From the NCBI GenBank assembly GCA_002344055.1, contig DDTH01000006.1, positions 124,001 to 188,000 on the forward strand: a DNA stretch of 64,000 nucleotides. The letters are read 5' to 3'. The notes under the pieces are model-generated. The model had not been told where the DNA came from and ran no database searches. It saw nothing but the letters and a program-made list of their open reading frames with translations. The translations under genes were made by a program, and so were the position numbers. Below, in pieces: positions 20,701-29,425 of the stretch (within the stretch, counting starts at the first letter, position 1; each line of letters begins with the position of its first letter). Source of the stretch: Sphingomonadales bacterium UBA2369 (GTDB lineage Bacteria; Pseudomonadota; Alphaproteobacteria; Sphingomonadales; Sphingomonadaceae).

Positions 20701-20775
20701 CGGCATGGCGAAGGCAAGCCCGGCAAAGGCGGTTCCGGCCCAAAGCGCCTTTTTCAGCGACGTGGTTGCACGCAT
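17743..20775 (-). CDS. TonB-dependent outer-membrane receptor (substrate unknown)
   Basis: 1010 residues. A signal peptide ends at AAFAQ. A short Gln/Pro-rich linker follows, then a plug domain (~residues 60-200) with TMVVTGSRL, NLRGQG, VLLNNRRV and the IERIEVLKDGASAIYGTDAIGG signature split across it. A 22-strand-type barrel follows, ending RSFTLAAEFRF with a terminal Phe. Extracellular loops carry Cys pairs (GCDSVDGG/YACSWD and CTVCGPRE) that may be disulphides. It is alone in its transcription unit and has its own terminator. The nearby peptidases and D-amino-acid genes make a peptide or muropeptide ligand conceivable, but nothing in the sequence fixes it. Confidence 0.95.
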   Translation of the reverse strand: MRATTSLKKALWAGTAFAGLAFAMPGAAFAQASDGTSQPEPTLPDQPQAEPAQQDNTMVVTGSRLRLDPNNSALPLQIIRNEEIQRNGISSPEQLLMFLPSNASGADNLASNADVVSGAQRGTNGLSSANLRGQGNSSTLVLLNNRRVAAHGLQGSAVDVNQIPFAAIERIEVLKDGASAIYGTDAIGGVINFITRTDFEGVALNGFTDMTEAGGGNIYRVSALAGYGDLGDQGFNIMGAVAHSWNRILRGSDRDFVNGNQPNRGLSIDTRGTPVATAFNIGANASQTPGGTLLTGLTLTLPNGANGAAGGINPLDLPGGAGCDSVDGGMAYDEVLWAVPTAQYACSWDTGRAAVIQQPIETLTYLARGVLRLTGDHLATLEVTGSDATSSKQFSANQYSANATNLPWAYPLNPTTATTYNEVFNAIRNAFADPAQRAALDARYGLPIAGRWRCTVCGPREYQTNTETFRVALGFEGPLWEGWNYRAGASYAKSEASSVLGSGYHFRGVYSTTVAGSAGSTAGIPGALVGGYDPRAPTAPGAAGPGIIGLINSGILNPFSETQSAAALAGLEAVSAEGTILYGGRYQVQQFDASISGALFAIGGRDVQLAAGVDYRRESYEFNGSAAATGGQADIFNVAFDNVNALTPKHRTVMAAYVEALFPILPSLDIIAAARIDEYSGFGSTTNPKVSFRFRPGDPIMFRGSYGTGFRVPTFNQIFNGTTISPNPGNTLVDPTLCPTGNTTGPQPGCAPITPESLSGGNLTLQPENSEQFTVGVVIQPLARLSLSADYWQIAVDNTIGSITIPQLLANIAAFPDRITRTNGIITQVDLRTGNFGSRRTAGIDFSLRGSADLFGGTLNGGMDGTLLLDKREKLLPNLPYRDLIGIFTFTGDLGLKWKHNAFINWRDENWSITLTQLFRNGYANFALPASATRPDYNRAVEDYVTYNFSISYTGLIEGLTLTAGVRNLFDEDPPFAITYDSNTGAGSSWEPRVADPRGRSFTLAAEFRF

Positions 20776-20958
20776 GCGATCAATCCCCCCAAAATTCAGA
20801 ACCCCAATCAGAGGCCAGTAAGTAACAAGAATGCGTCAGCCTGCCATAGTTTCTGTTGGCCCAGCCATAACCTGGCGTCATTCTGGCACCCGAATGGCTT
20901 GCCGGCGTGGTCCGGCGGCAACACAAATCGCCTCCGGGCGGCATGAGTAAGCGGGGGA

Positions 20959-22515
20959 ATGATGGCGTCTGAAGCTCAGGACAGCACGCCCGCCGCGCCG
21001 GCACAGGCCCTGGCCCCGCCGGGAGCGCAGGCCGTTGTCCCTCCGGGACTTGGGCGCCAGGCGCTCTATGTCATGCTTGGCTTCTCGGCCGGACTGCCAT
21101 TTTACATGTTCTCGACCGTGCTGTCGCTCCGGCTGCAGTTTCACGAAGTCGGCCTGGTCATCATCGGCTTCTTCGCCTGGGTGCAATTGCTGCCGACCTT
21201 CAAATTCCTCTGGGCGCCTCTGCTCGATCGCTACACAATCCCGGGCTTCGGCCGCTTCTGGGGCAAAAGGCGCGGCTGGATCATGCTGTCACAGCTCGGC
21301 ATCTTCACCTCCCTGGTGGCGATGGCCCTGATCTCGCCGGGCGAGAGCCTGGCGCTCACCGCTCTGTTCGCCGTCCTGCTGGCTTTCTGGACGACCACGC
21401 TCGAGGTCGCCGCCGATGCCTGGCGGATCGAGCTGGCGCCGAACAAGGAGGAACAGGGCCCCATCGCGGCGGCTAATCTGTGGGGCTATCGCACCGCGAT
21501 GGTCGCGGCGGGCAGCGGGGCCTTGCTGATCGCCGACCAGGCGGAGTTCGGCTGGACCGGCGCCTATCTCGCCATCGCCGTGGCGGCTCTGGCCCCTCTC
21601 CCGCTGCTCGCCGCGATGAAGCCCGATCCCGGCCATCGCGGCTCGCGCCTCACCGCCTTGCTTACCGGGCTCGGCGCAGCCATCGTCATCCTGCTCGCCG
21701 TCATCGCCGGCTTCGCGGCAATCGGCTGGCTGCTGCTCGAAGCCGCGACGCAGATCGGGATCAGCGCGCAGACCAACGTCACCCCCTGGGTGCTGGGCTT
21801 CTGTATGGTGCCATTCCTCATCATGGCCGCCGCTTTGCCGAAAATCCGCAAGCTGCCGCCGGACAGCCCCGCGCGCCGCTCGGTCGCGATCGGACCCTAT
21901 GTCGAATTCTTCTGGCGCTACGGCTTCATGGCTTTGGTCCTGCTGGCGTTCGTGTCGGTCTACCGGATGGGCGACGTGCTGGCGCTCAACCTGAGCAAAC
22001 CGATGATCAAGGAATTGGGCTATTCGCTGACCGAGATCGGCCGGGCGGATTCCTATGTCGCGCTCCTCGCCAGCATCGTCGGCGTGGGCCTGGGCGGGCT
22101 GATGGCGGCGAAATGGCGGCTGGGCGCGGCGCTCGCGGTCGGCGCCTGCTTCGCCGCTTTGGGCAATTTCGGCTTCGTCTGGCTGGCACACCAGCCGGTC
22201 GACGAATTCACCCTCTACCTCGCCACCGCCGCCGACCAGTTCGGCAACGGCATGGCCGGGGTGATTTTCGTGGTCTACCTCTCCATGCTCTGCGACCCGC
22301 GCTTTCCCGGCGCGCATTATGCGTTTCTGTCGGGCTTCGCCTTCCTGCTGCCGCGTCTGCTGTCGGGCGCGGCGGGGGAGTGGGTCGTGGGCTTCAACGC
22401 GGCCGGCTATAACGGCTTCGATCTGTTCTTCCTGATCTCCGGCGTGGTGAGCCTGGCGGCCTTGCTCTTCCTGCCCTTCATCGCCCGCGCCAAGCCGCGC
22501 CCGCTCGATTCATGA
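20959..22515 (+). CDS. ampG: AmpG-like MFS permease (muropeptide uptake)
   Basis: 518 residues, about 12-14 hydrophobic segments. AmpG-type features include the early GFSAGLPFYMF helix, LWAPLLDRY and the cytoplasmic loop GKRRGWIM. AmpG imports anhydro-muropeptides from the periplasm for cell-wall recycling and beta-lactamase signalling. The ATG at 20959 is preceded by a good SD (GGGGGA); a second ATG follows directly. The next gene, a penicillin-binding-fold hydrolase, overlaps the stop (ATGA), consistent with a shared role in handling wall-derived peptides. It could be an AmpG paralogue with another substrate. Confidence 0.82.
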   Translation: MMASEAQDSTPAAPAQALAPPGAQAVVPPGLGRQALYVMLGFSAGLPFYMFSTVLSLRLQFHEVGLVIIGFFAWVQLLPTFKFLWAPLLDRYTIPGFGRFWGKRRGWIMLSQLGIFTSLVAMALISPGESLALTALFAVLLAFWTTTLEVAADAWRIELAPNKEEQGPIAAANLWGYRTAMVAAGSGALLIADQAEFGWTGAYLAIAVAALAPLPLLAAMKPDPGHRGSRLTALLTGLGAAIVILLAVIAGFAAIGWLLLEAATQIGISAQTNVTPWVLGFCMVPFLIMAAALPKIRKLPPDSPARRSVAIGPYVEFFWRYGFMALVLLAFVSVYRMGDVLALNLSKPMIKELGYSLTEIGRADSYVALLASIVGVGLGGLMAAKWRLGAALAVGACFAALGNFGFVWLAHQPVDEFTLYLATAADQFGNGMAGVIFVVYLSMLCDPRFPGAHYAFLSGFAFLLPRLLSGAAGEWVVGFNAAGYNGFDLFFLISGVVSLAALLFLPFIARAKPRPLDS

Positions 22516-23510
22516 TCGCCATCGACCGTGCCTTCGCACCCGCGCTGGAGGCGGTGGACAGCGGCGTCATTCCTGGCGCGACGCTGGGAATTATCACAGC
22601 GGACGGCACGCAGACGGTGCGCGTCGCCGGCATGGCGGCTTTGGTGCCGGAGCCGGAACCGCTGACGGCGGACCATTGGTTCGACCTCGCCTCGGTCTCC
22701 AAGGTGATCGCCACCACCACGATGGTCCTGACCCTGGCCGAACAGGGCCGGATCGATCTCGACCGCCCGCTGACCGACGCCATTCCGGACCTGCGCCAAT
22801 ACGATATCGCCAATGCGGCCGAGCGGCGCATCACCTTCCGCGATTGCCTCGCCCACCGCACCTTCCTGCCGGCGGTCGAGCCGCTCTACAGCTATGGCCA
22901 GAACCCGGCGACTTTGCGCGCCTTCGTCCTGCAGCGCGAATGGCGGCAGGGTCCGCCACTCTATTCCGACATCAACTACATCCTGCTCGGCATCGCCATC
23001 GAGCGGCTCACCGGCGCCTCCTTGCGCGACTGGCCGCTGCCGCCCGGCCTGAGCTACGGCCCGCCGCCCGGCCCAGCCGTCGCCACCGAACACTGCAGCT
23101 GGCGCAGCCGCATGCTGAAGGGCGAAGTGCATGACGAAAATGCCTTCGCGCTCGGCGGCGCGCCGGGCCATGCCGGCCTGTTCGGTACGGTCGCGGGCGT
23201 GCTCGGCTATGCCCGCGGCCTGCTCGACGGCAGCGCCTCGCCGTTTCTGCTGAACGCGATCCGCACCCGCGTGACCGAGCATCGCACCTGCGGCTGGGAA
23301 CGGCGCTTCGACGGCTGGCCCGGCGGTGGTGCCTGCTCCGACGAGACGATCGGCCACACCGGCTTCACCGGCACCGGGCTTTGGGTGGATTTCGAGCGCG
23401 GCCTCGCCTGGACTTTGCTGACCAACCGCGTCCACCCGAGCCGCCACAAGGAAACGCACATCATGGACCTGCGCCGCGCCACTGGCGACGCGGTGATCGC
23501 CAGCCTTTAG
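22512..23510 (+). CDS. Cytoplasmic serine hydrolase, beta-lactamase (class C) family
   Basis: 332 residues with no signal peptide (MIAIDRAFAPALEAV), so the enzyme is predicted in the cytoplasm. The nucleophile motif is ASVSK, followed by a Tyr-containing YSDINYILLG segment in the Y-x-N region, and HTGFTGTGLW replaces KTG near the C-terminus. The start overlaps the ampG stop by 4 bases. Because the permease would import muropeptides, a role as a cytoplasmic peptidase, esterase or D-amino-acid amidase on the imported peptides is plausible, but this is inference from context. It ends convergently with dacB, sharing 4 bases. Confidence 0.82.
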   Translation: MIAIDRAFAPALEAVDSGVIPGATLGIITADGTQTVRVAGMAALVPEPEPLTADHWFDLASVSKVIATTTMVLTLAEQGRIDLDRPLTDAIPDLRQYDIANAAERRITFRDCLAHRTFLPAVEPLYSYGQNPATLRAFVLQREWRQGPPLYSDINYILLGIAIERLTGASLRDWPLPPGLSYGPPPGPAVATEHCSWRSRMLKGEVHDENAFALGGAPGHAGLFGTVAGVLGYARGLLDGSASPFLLNAIRTRVTEHRTCGWERRFDGWPGGGACSDETIGHTGFTGTGLWVDFERGLAWTLLTNRVHPSRHKETHIMDLRRATGDAVIASL

Positions 23511-24925
23511 TTCGCCGCGGCAATCGCCAGCAGCACCGCATCCATCCGCGCCGTCGCGCTGGCTCCGCCGGGCATGTCATTGGCGAAGAAGGCGAAGGTC
23601 AGCCGCCGCCCGCTGGCCCCGATCATATAGCCTGACAAGCCGTTTGCGGCGTTGATCGTCCCCGTCTTGGCGAACAGCCGCCCCTCCAGCGCCGTGCCGC
23701 GGAAGCGGTTGCGCAAGGTCCCGTCCACCCCCGCGATCGGGAAAGAGTCCCGCCACGCCGAGCCCCAGGGCTGCCGCGCGCCCCAGTCCAGCAAGGCGAT
23801 CATCGCGCGCGGCGACACCCGGTTGTAGGTCGACATGCCGGAGCCGTCCGAAAGATCCCAGCCGGTGCGCGCCGCCCCGGCCTGCGCCATCATCGCCTCC
23901 ACCCCGGCGACACCGCCTGCGATCGAGCCGTCGCCCCGCGCCAGCCCGATCCGCCGCAGCAGCAATTCGGCGTGCAGGTTCTGGCTGTCCTTGTTGATCC
24001 GCACGATGTCCTCGGCCAGCGGCGGCGGCGTCAGCCGGGCCAATGGTTCGCTTGGCAGAGCCGTCGCGGTGGAAGCTCCGAAGTCGCGATACCATCCTTC
24101 AGCGTCACCCGAGACGCTCACTCCCCGCGCGACCAGCATCCCGCGGAGCTGCCACGCCGCAAGATGGGCCGGGTCATCGATCCCGAGCCGGAGAATGCGC
24201 GGCACCGCGCCCGCTCGTACCCGGCCCGTGACCTGAATCAAATTGCCACCGGGCATGCGGCTGAACTCAACCTCGGTTTCGCCTTCGGCCACGGTCATGA
24301 CCTGGCTTTCGGCCGAAAAGTAAGAGCTACCCACCAGGGCTGGCGCGATCGTGCCAGAGTCCGCGGGCATTATCCGCAACACCACCTCATTATCGTCCAC
24401 CATAAGCGCGGCTATGCCGGTGCCCGAGCGGCTGGGGATATTGTTCCAGCTCATGCCGGGGCTCCAGCGCTGGTCCACGAAAAGGCTGGCATCGCCGATC
24501 ACGCGGCGCACCTGCCGGGTCCGCGCGGCGATCGCATCGGCCAGCGCGGCGAGGCAATTGGCAACACAGTCCGGCGCGCTCGACAGCCGCGCGTCGCCGC
24601 GTCCGGTCAAGACCACATCGCCGTTCACCAGCCGCACTTCCGCCCCGCCGGTCGTGTCAGGTAAATCGAGCCCGGTCAGCGTCGCATAAGCCGCCGCCGT
24701 GGTAAGCAATTTCGTGTTAGACGCCGGCACGAACCGCCCATCCGGATTGACCGCAACCAGTTCGCGGCCGCTTTCGTCCGTCACCATAAGCCCGAAGCGC
24801 GTGCCCTGCGGCGCCTCAGCCAGTGCCGCCTCGACCTGGCGCTGCACTGCGGGCTGCGCGACGGCTGGCGTGACCGGGCTCGCGACCAGGGCGAGGGCGA
24901 GGAGCGTGTTGAGGAGGCTGCGCAT
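23507..24925 (-). CDS. dacB: D-alanyl-D-alanine carboxypeptidase/endopeptidase, PBP4 (DacB) type
   Basis: 472 residues from the ATG at 24925; this start gives a normal signal peptide (MRSLLNTLLALALVASPVTPAVAQ). A longer in-frame extension to 25009 lacks one. Class C low-mass PBP motifs are complete: S-x-x-K in PASNTKL, the SDGSGMSTYN segment corresponding to SxN, and KTG in FAKTGTINAA. In the periplasm it trims terminal D-Ala and cleaves DD-cross-links, releasing peptides for recycling. It is transcribed divergently from the amidohydrolase 137 bases away. Confidence 0.95.
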   Translation of the reverse strand: MRSLLNTLLALALVASPVTPAVAQPAVQRQVEAALAEAPQGTRFGLMVTDESGRELVAVNPDGRFVPASNTKLLTTAAAYATLTGLDLPDTTGGAEVRLVNGDVVLTGRGDARLSSAPDCVANCLAALADAIAARTRQVRRVIGDASLFVDQRWSPGMSWNNIPSRSGTGIAALMVDDNEVVLRIMPADSGTIAPALVGSSYFSAESQVMTVAEGETEVEFSRMPGGNLIQVTGRVRAGAVPRILRLGIDDPAHLAAWQLRGMLVARGVSVSGDAEGWYRDFGASTATALPSEPLARLTPPPLAEDIVRINKDSQNLHAELLLRRIGLARGDGSIAGGVAGVEAMMAQAGAARTGWDLSDGSGMSTYNRVSPRAMIALLDWGARQPWGSAWRDSFPIAGVDGTLRNRFRGTALEGRLFAKTGTINAANGLSGYMIGASGRRLTFAFFANDMPGGASATARMDAVLLAIAAAN

Positions 24926-25062
24926 GGCCGTCAGCCTAGGTCGGAACCGCGATGACGCAAGCCACCCGCGCTCATTCAGAGCGGTCGCGCCCGCATAACC
25001 CGAGCGCATGGCCGCGCCTGCCTGCGCTTGCGCCTGTCACAAGCCGACTTCATCACGCCGTC

Positions 25063-26904
25063 ATGGCTCGCTTCCTCCTCCGCCTGTGGCTGGCGCTGAC
25101 CGGCCTCTGCCTCGCCCAGGCCGCCGCCGCCCAGAGCGTGCTGATCCGCGGCGCACACGTCTTCGACGGCACCGGTACGCCCGCCGCCATCGCCGACGTG
25201 CTGATCGAGGAAGGGCGGATCGCCGCCGTCGGACAGCGCCTGCGCGCCCCGCGCGGCACGCGCGTGATCGACGGGCGCGGTATGACGCTCTTGCCGGGCC
25301 TGCACGACCTGCACACCCATTTGCGCGCGCCCGGTTTCCAGGCGCCGGACGATCTCGGCAAGGCCTATGCGGGACACCTCCTGCACGGCGTCACCAGCGT
25401 CAACGATTTCTCCGTCTCGGGCGAGATGCTGGCGCCGATCCGCGCGATGGTCGCGGACGGAACGGTCGCCGCGCCGAACCTGCAGCTGGCGATGCGGATC
25501 GGCGTGCCGGGCGGGCACGGCACCGAATATGGCTGGGGCGATTTCTTCACGCAGGAGGCGGCGACGCCCCGCGCCGCGCATTTGGCGATGGACCGGGCGC
25601 TGCCCTACCGGCCGAACGTCATCAAGGTATTCGCCGACGGCTGGCGCTACGGCCGTGGCCCCGGCATCAACAGCATGAACCTGCCGACCATGCGCGCCAT
25701 CGTCGAGCGCGCCCATGCGGCAGGGATTCCGGTGATCACCCACACGGTGACGCTGGAGGGCGCGAAGACGGCGGCGGAAGCGGGTGTCGATGCGCTCGGC
25801 CATGGCGTCGGCGATTATATCGTCGACGACGAACTGATCCGGCTGATGCGCGACAACAATACCGCCTACGTGCCGACGATGGTCGTCTACGAACCCGAAC
25901 AGGGCCGCCCGTTCGCGCCGGAGGAATGGGCGAAGCTGCGGCCGGAAGAGCAGGCGCGCGAAGAAGCCTTCCGCCGCCGTCAGACCGGCCCCGTGCCGCC
26001 GCTGGAGGCGCGACGCTGGGAAATATTGCGCGAGAATCTGAGGCGGCTGAAGGCGGCGGGCGTGCGGGTCGGCATCGGCACCGACGCGGGCATTGGCGGC
26101 GTCTATCAGGGTTCCTCGGCGATCCGCGAGATCCGCGTGATGATCCAGGACGGCTTCACCCCGGCCGAGGCGCTGGCATCGGCGACCAGCATCAGCGCCG
26201 GCATCTTGCGCCGCACCGATCATGGCCGCATCGCGCCGGGCCAGCGCGCGGACGTGATCCTGGTCGGTGGCCGGCCGGACCAAAGGATCGAGGATCTGTA
26301 CGACGTCCGCCGCGTGTTCGTGAACGGCCGCGAGGCGGACCTGCCGGCCCTCCGCCGTCTGCTCGCCTCCGAGGCGCCGACGCCGATGCCGGTGACGCGT
26401 CTGACCGGCCCGATCGACACCGGCGCGGGCCGCGATGGCCGCACCGATCTCGGCACCTTGCCCGTCGAGACCTACGAATCCGGTACCGATCACAGCCACA
26501 TTCATCACGTCCGCGAAGCCGGACCGCCGCCGCGCATCTTCATGGTCGCGCGGATGGGCGCGGCGCCGCAGCCTTACGCCAACCTCGTCCTGCCGTTGAC
26601 ACCAGGTGCGGTGCATCTGGGGGATGCGACCGGCTTCACCGGCATCGCGTTCGACGCGCGAGGCCTGGGCCGCTACGCCCTCCAGCTCGACATTTACGGC
26701 GTGGACAATGCCTTTCCGTTCCGCGCCGCCTTCGAAGCCGGGGCGGAAACGCGCGAGGTCCGCATCCCCTTCACCGCCTTCGCCAGCCGCAATGCTGATC
26801 TGCAGATCAATCTGGCGCGCTTGCGGGCGTTGATCATCCGGCTGGAGGGCGAGCCCGGCGGTCAGGCGACGCTCGAAATCGGGAACGTCCGCTTCTACCG
26901 CTGA
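25063..26904 (+). CDS. Secreted metal-dependent amidohydrolase with a C-terminal CIA30-like beta domain
   Basis: 613 residues from ATG 25063, chosen because it opens a signal peptide (LWLALTGLCLAQAAAAQ). The amidohydrolase part (~20-470) has the HxH metal motif in LHDLHTHL, a THT motif, GHGVGDY and the GTDAGIGG Asp motif, resembling imidazolonepropionase- and prolidase-like amidohydrolases. The last ~140 residues (~475-613, from SHIHHVREAG to IGNVRFYR) are unlike an amidohydrolase. The GLGRYALQLDIYG ... VRIPFTAF ... LRALIIRLEG pattern resembles the CIA30 / galactose-binding-like jelly roll. The substrate is probably an acylated amino acid or dipeptide, inferred from the D-aminoacylase next door. 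The 3' ends overlap by 10 bases. Confidence 0.82.
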   Translation: MARFLLRLWLALTGLCLAQAAAAQSVLIRGAHVFDGTGTPAAIADVLIEEGRIAAVGQRLRAPRGTRVIDGRGMTLLPGLHDLHTHLRAPGFQAPDDLGKAYAGHLLHGVTSVNDFSVSGEMLAPIRAMVADGTVAAPNLQLAMRIGVPGGHGTEYGWGDFFTQEAATPRAAHLAMDRALPYRPNVIKVFADGWRYGRGPGINSMNLPTMRAIVERAHAAGIPVITHTVTLEGAKTAAEAGVDALGHGVGDYIVDDELIRLMRDNNTAYVPTMVVYEPEQGRPFAPEEWAKLRPEEQAREEAFRRRQTGPVPPLEARRWEILRENLRRLKAAGVRVGIGTDAGIGGVYQGSSAIREIRVMIQDGFTPAEALASATSISAGILRRTDHGRIAPGQRADVILVGGRPDQRIEDLYDVRRVFVNGREADLPALRRLLASEAPTPMPVTRLTGPIDTGAGRDGRTDLGTLPVETYESGTDHSHIHHVREAGPPPRIFMVARMGAAPQPYANLVLPLTPGAVHLGDATGFTGIAFDARGLGRYALQLDIYGVDNAFPFRAAFEAGAETREVRIPFTAFASRNADLQINLARLRALIIRLEGEPGGQATLEIGNVRFYR

Positions 26905-28454
26905 GGACAGCCCCCCGCGGTGGGCGTCTTCGCCAATCCACGTCCCGGCGCCGCGCCGGTCAGCGCGCCATTCTCCACTGCCAGCACGCCATTCACCACC
27001 ACCGCGCGAACGCCAACGGCAAGCTCGGTCGGCTGCTCATAGGTCGATCGTTCGGCATAGGTCGCCGGATCGAACACCACCACATCGGCAAACGCGCCCG
27101 CGCGCAGCCGCCCCCGATCGGCGATCCCGAACGTGTCGGCGGTCAGCGACGTGCTTCGCTCGATAAATTCCCGCAACGTCAGCACCCGGCGGCGGACGAC
27201 ATATTCCCGATATTTGCGCGCGAAGCTGCCGAACATGCGGGGGTGCCCGGCCGAGGCATCGGAGCCGGTCATCACCCATGGCCGGGCCATGAAGGCGGCG
27301 ATGTCCGCCTCGGTCTGGTTGAACGATGCAACGGCGGGGTCAGCGACGCGGATCACGGCGATGGCGGCCTCGATCGGGTCGCCGGTCCCGGCCACCTCGG
27401 ACAGCCGCCGGCCACGCTGCGCGCCTTCGGTGATAAGCAATTCCGAGGCGCCGCCGCGGCGGCGCAGATTCTCGGCCATCTCGCGCCGCAAGCGGGCCGA
27501 GACGGCGGGATCGTCGAACCGCGCGAGCAAGGCCGCGCGCCCGCCATCCTGCGCCCAGCGCGGCACCAGGGCGGCGGCCAAGCTCGTGCCCGAGGCGGTC
27601 CAGGGATATTGATCCGCCGTCACGCGCTGCCCCGTCGCCTGTGCTACCTCGATCCGCGCGATGATCGCCGGGGCCATGCCATGCACATCGACGCCGAGCG
27701 CCTTGATGTGGGAGATGTTGACCGGCAGCCCGGCCTCGCGCCCGACCGCGATCGCCTCGTCCACCGCCGCCGCCAGGCCGATCGAGTAGGAGGATTCGTC
27801 GCGGATATGGCTGTCGTAAATGCCGCCGCGCCGCGCCGCTTCCCGCGCCAGCGCGACCACTTCGTCGGTGCGCGCAAAGCTTTGCGGCGCGTAGAACAGA
27901 CCGGTCGAGAGGCCGAGCGCGCCTTGGCACATCGCATTGGCGACGAGGCCCTTCATCCGCTCCAGTTCGCCCGGTGTCGGCGCGCGATCCTCCGCCCCGA
28001 TCACCGCACTGCGCACAGCGCCGAAGCCGACGAACGCCGCATAGTTGATTCCGACCGGGTTCGTCCGCCAGCGGCTCAGCAGCGCGCCAACCTCGGCCTC
28101 GCCACCGCCATCATTGCCGATCACGGCGGTCGTCACGCCCTGCATCAAAAAGGCAGGGACCAGCCGCGTCCGCGCATCGTCGGAAGCGAGATCGCCGCCG
28201 GCATGGGTGTGCGGATCGATGAAGCCCGGCGCGACGATCATGCTGCGCGCGTCGATCACTCTGGCCGCGCGGTAGGTCAGGCGCCGCCCGACCGCGCGGA
28301 TACGGTCGCCCTGTACCGCCACATCACCGGTGAACGGCGCCGCATCCCCGGTATAGATCGTGCCGCCGCGAATGATGAGATCGACCCGCTCCGGCTGCGA
28401 CCCGCCCCCGAGCGCAAGCGCCGCCGCCAGCAGTCCGATCCCGCGCAACATCAT
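26895..28454 (-). CDS. N-acyl-D-amino-acid deacylase (D-aminoacylase family)
   Basis: 519 residues. The first of two ATG codons (28454) overlaps the epimerase stop as ATGA. The N-terminus looks like a signal peptide (MMLRGIGLLAAALALGGG), suggesting export. Metal-site motifs of the amidohydrolase superfamily D-aminoacylases are visible: HTHAG in GFIDPHTHAG, DSHIRDES, NISHIKALG and the late Asp in MTGSDASAGHP. The family removes acyl groups from N-acyl-D-amino acids. As last gene of the dgcN-dgcA operon it may act on N-acetyl-D-glutamate or related acyl-D-amino acids, but an exported enzyme would meet external substrates. That difference in location is unresolved. Confidence 0.88.
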   Translation of the reverse strand: MMLRGIGLLAAALALGGGSQPERVDLIIRGGTIYTGDAAPFTGDVAVQGDRIRAVGRRLTYRAARVIDARSMIVAPGFIDPHTHAGGDLASDDARTRLVPAFLMQGVTTAVIGNDGGGEAEVGALLSRWRTNPVGINYAAFVGFGAVRSAVIGAEDRAPTPGELERMKGLVANAMCQGALGLSTGLFYAPQSFARTDEVVALAREAARRGGIYDSHIRDESSYSIGLAAAVDEAIAVGREAGLPVNISHIKALGVDVHGMAPAIIARIEVAQATGQRVTADQYPWTASGTSLAAALVPRWAQDGGRAALLARFDDPAVSARLRREMAENLRRRGGASELLITEGAQRGRRLSEVAGTGDPIEAAIAVIRVADPAVASFNQTEADIAAFMARPWVMTGSDASAGHPRMFGSFARKYREYVVRRRVLTLREFIERSTSLTADTFGIADRGRLRAGAFADVVVFDPATYAERSTYEQPTELAVGVRAVVVNGVLAVENGALTGAAPGRGLAKTPTAGGCPQR

Positions 28455-29425
28455 CCCGTTCCCCAGAAGCCAGCGGCTGGCGGATAGAGCAAGCCGCTCT
28501 CGTCCCGCACCCCGCCGGGCCTGTCCTCCGCAAGCCACAGCGGGCCGTCAAGATCGACGAAATCGGACAGCGTCGCGATCTGGAAGGCCGGGGCGATCGA
28601 CAGCGAACTGGAGATCATGCAGCCGGTCATCAGCTTCAGGCCCCGCGCCCGTGCCTCGCGCGCCAGTTCCAGCGCCTCGGTCAGCCCGCCGCTCTTGTCG
28701 AGCTTCACATTGACCGCCTGATAACGCGCGGCGACCCGGTCGAGATCGGCGGCGACATGCACCGCCTCGTCGGCGCAGATCGGCACCGCCGAGATGAAAT
28801 GCTCCAGCCAGCTGTCGTCGTTCGCGGATACCGGCTGTTCGAGCAGATCCACCCGCGCCGCGACCAGCGCATCCTGCATGGTCGCGAGGAGATGCTGGTC
28901 CCAGCTTTCATTGGGATCGACAATCAAGGCCGCGTCCGGCGCCGCCGCGCGCACCGCCCGGATCCGCGCCGCCGGTTCCTCGGCATCGACCTTCACCTTC
29001 AGCAAGGGGGCGCCGCCGGCATCCCGCGCCGCCGCCGCCATCGCCTCCGGCGTATCGATGCCGATGGTGAGCGCGCTGACCACCGGCCGCAGCGGATCGC
29101 CGACCGCCTTTCCGGAAAGCCGTGCTTCCAGATCCCACAAGGCGCAATCGACCGCGTTGCGCGCCGCGCCAGCGGGCATGATGGGCAGCAAGTCCTCGCG
29201 GCCCGCGCCCGCCTCGATCGCCCCGCGCGCTTCCCCGATCGCCGCCAGGGCGCTCTCGATGCTCTCGCCATAGCGCGGATAGGGTACCCCCTCGCCCCGC
29301 CCCACCACGCCATCTTCACCGATCTCCACCGTAACCACATCGGCCGCGGTCTTGACGCCGCGGGCGATACGGAAGGGGCGGCTCAGCGGGAAGCGGTCGT
29401 GGCGTGCGGCAAGGGTTCGGCGCAT
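28451..29425 (-). CDS. dgcA: N-acetyl-D-Glu racemase / dipeptide epimerase, DgcA type (enolase superfamily)
   Basis: 324 residues; the ATG at 29425 gives the usual family N-terminus (RTLAARHDRFPLSRPFRIARG) and overlaps the upstream gene by 43 bases. Muconate-lactonising / dipeptide-epimerase features are present: a K-x-K acid/base pair in LLKVKVD, metal ligands in IVDPNE, LEQPV and CADE, and the second catalytic Lys in NVKLDKSGG. The family includes L-Ala-D/L-Glu epimerase (muropeptide recycling) and DgcA (N-acetyl-D-glutamate racemase). The DgcN homologue immediately upstream favours the DgcA role; either reaction brings D-Glu into L-Glu metabolism. Confidence 0.9.
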   Translation of the reverse strand: MRRTLAARHDRFPLSRPFRIARGVKTAADVVTVEIGEDGVVGRGEGVPYPRYGESIESALAAIGEARGAIEAGAGREDLLPIMPAGAARNAVDCALWDLEARLSGKAVGDPLRPVVSALTIGIDTPEAMAAAARDAGGAPLLKVKVDAEEPAARIRAVRAAAPDAALIVDPNESWDQHLLATMQDALVAARVDLLEQPVSANDDSWLEHFISAVPICADEAVHVAADLDRVAARYQAVNVKLDKSGGLTEALELAREARARGLKLMTGCMISSSLSIAPAFQIATLSDFVDLDGPLWLAEDRPGGVRDESGLLYPPAAGFWGTG

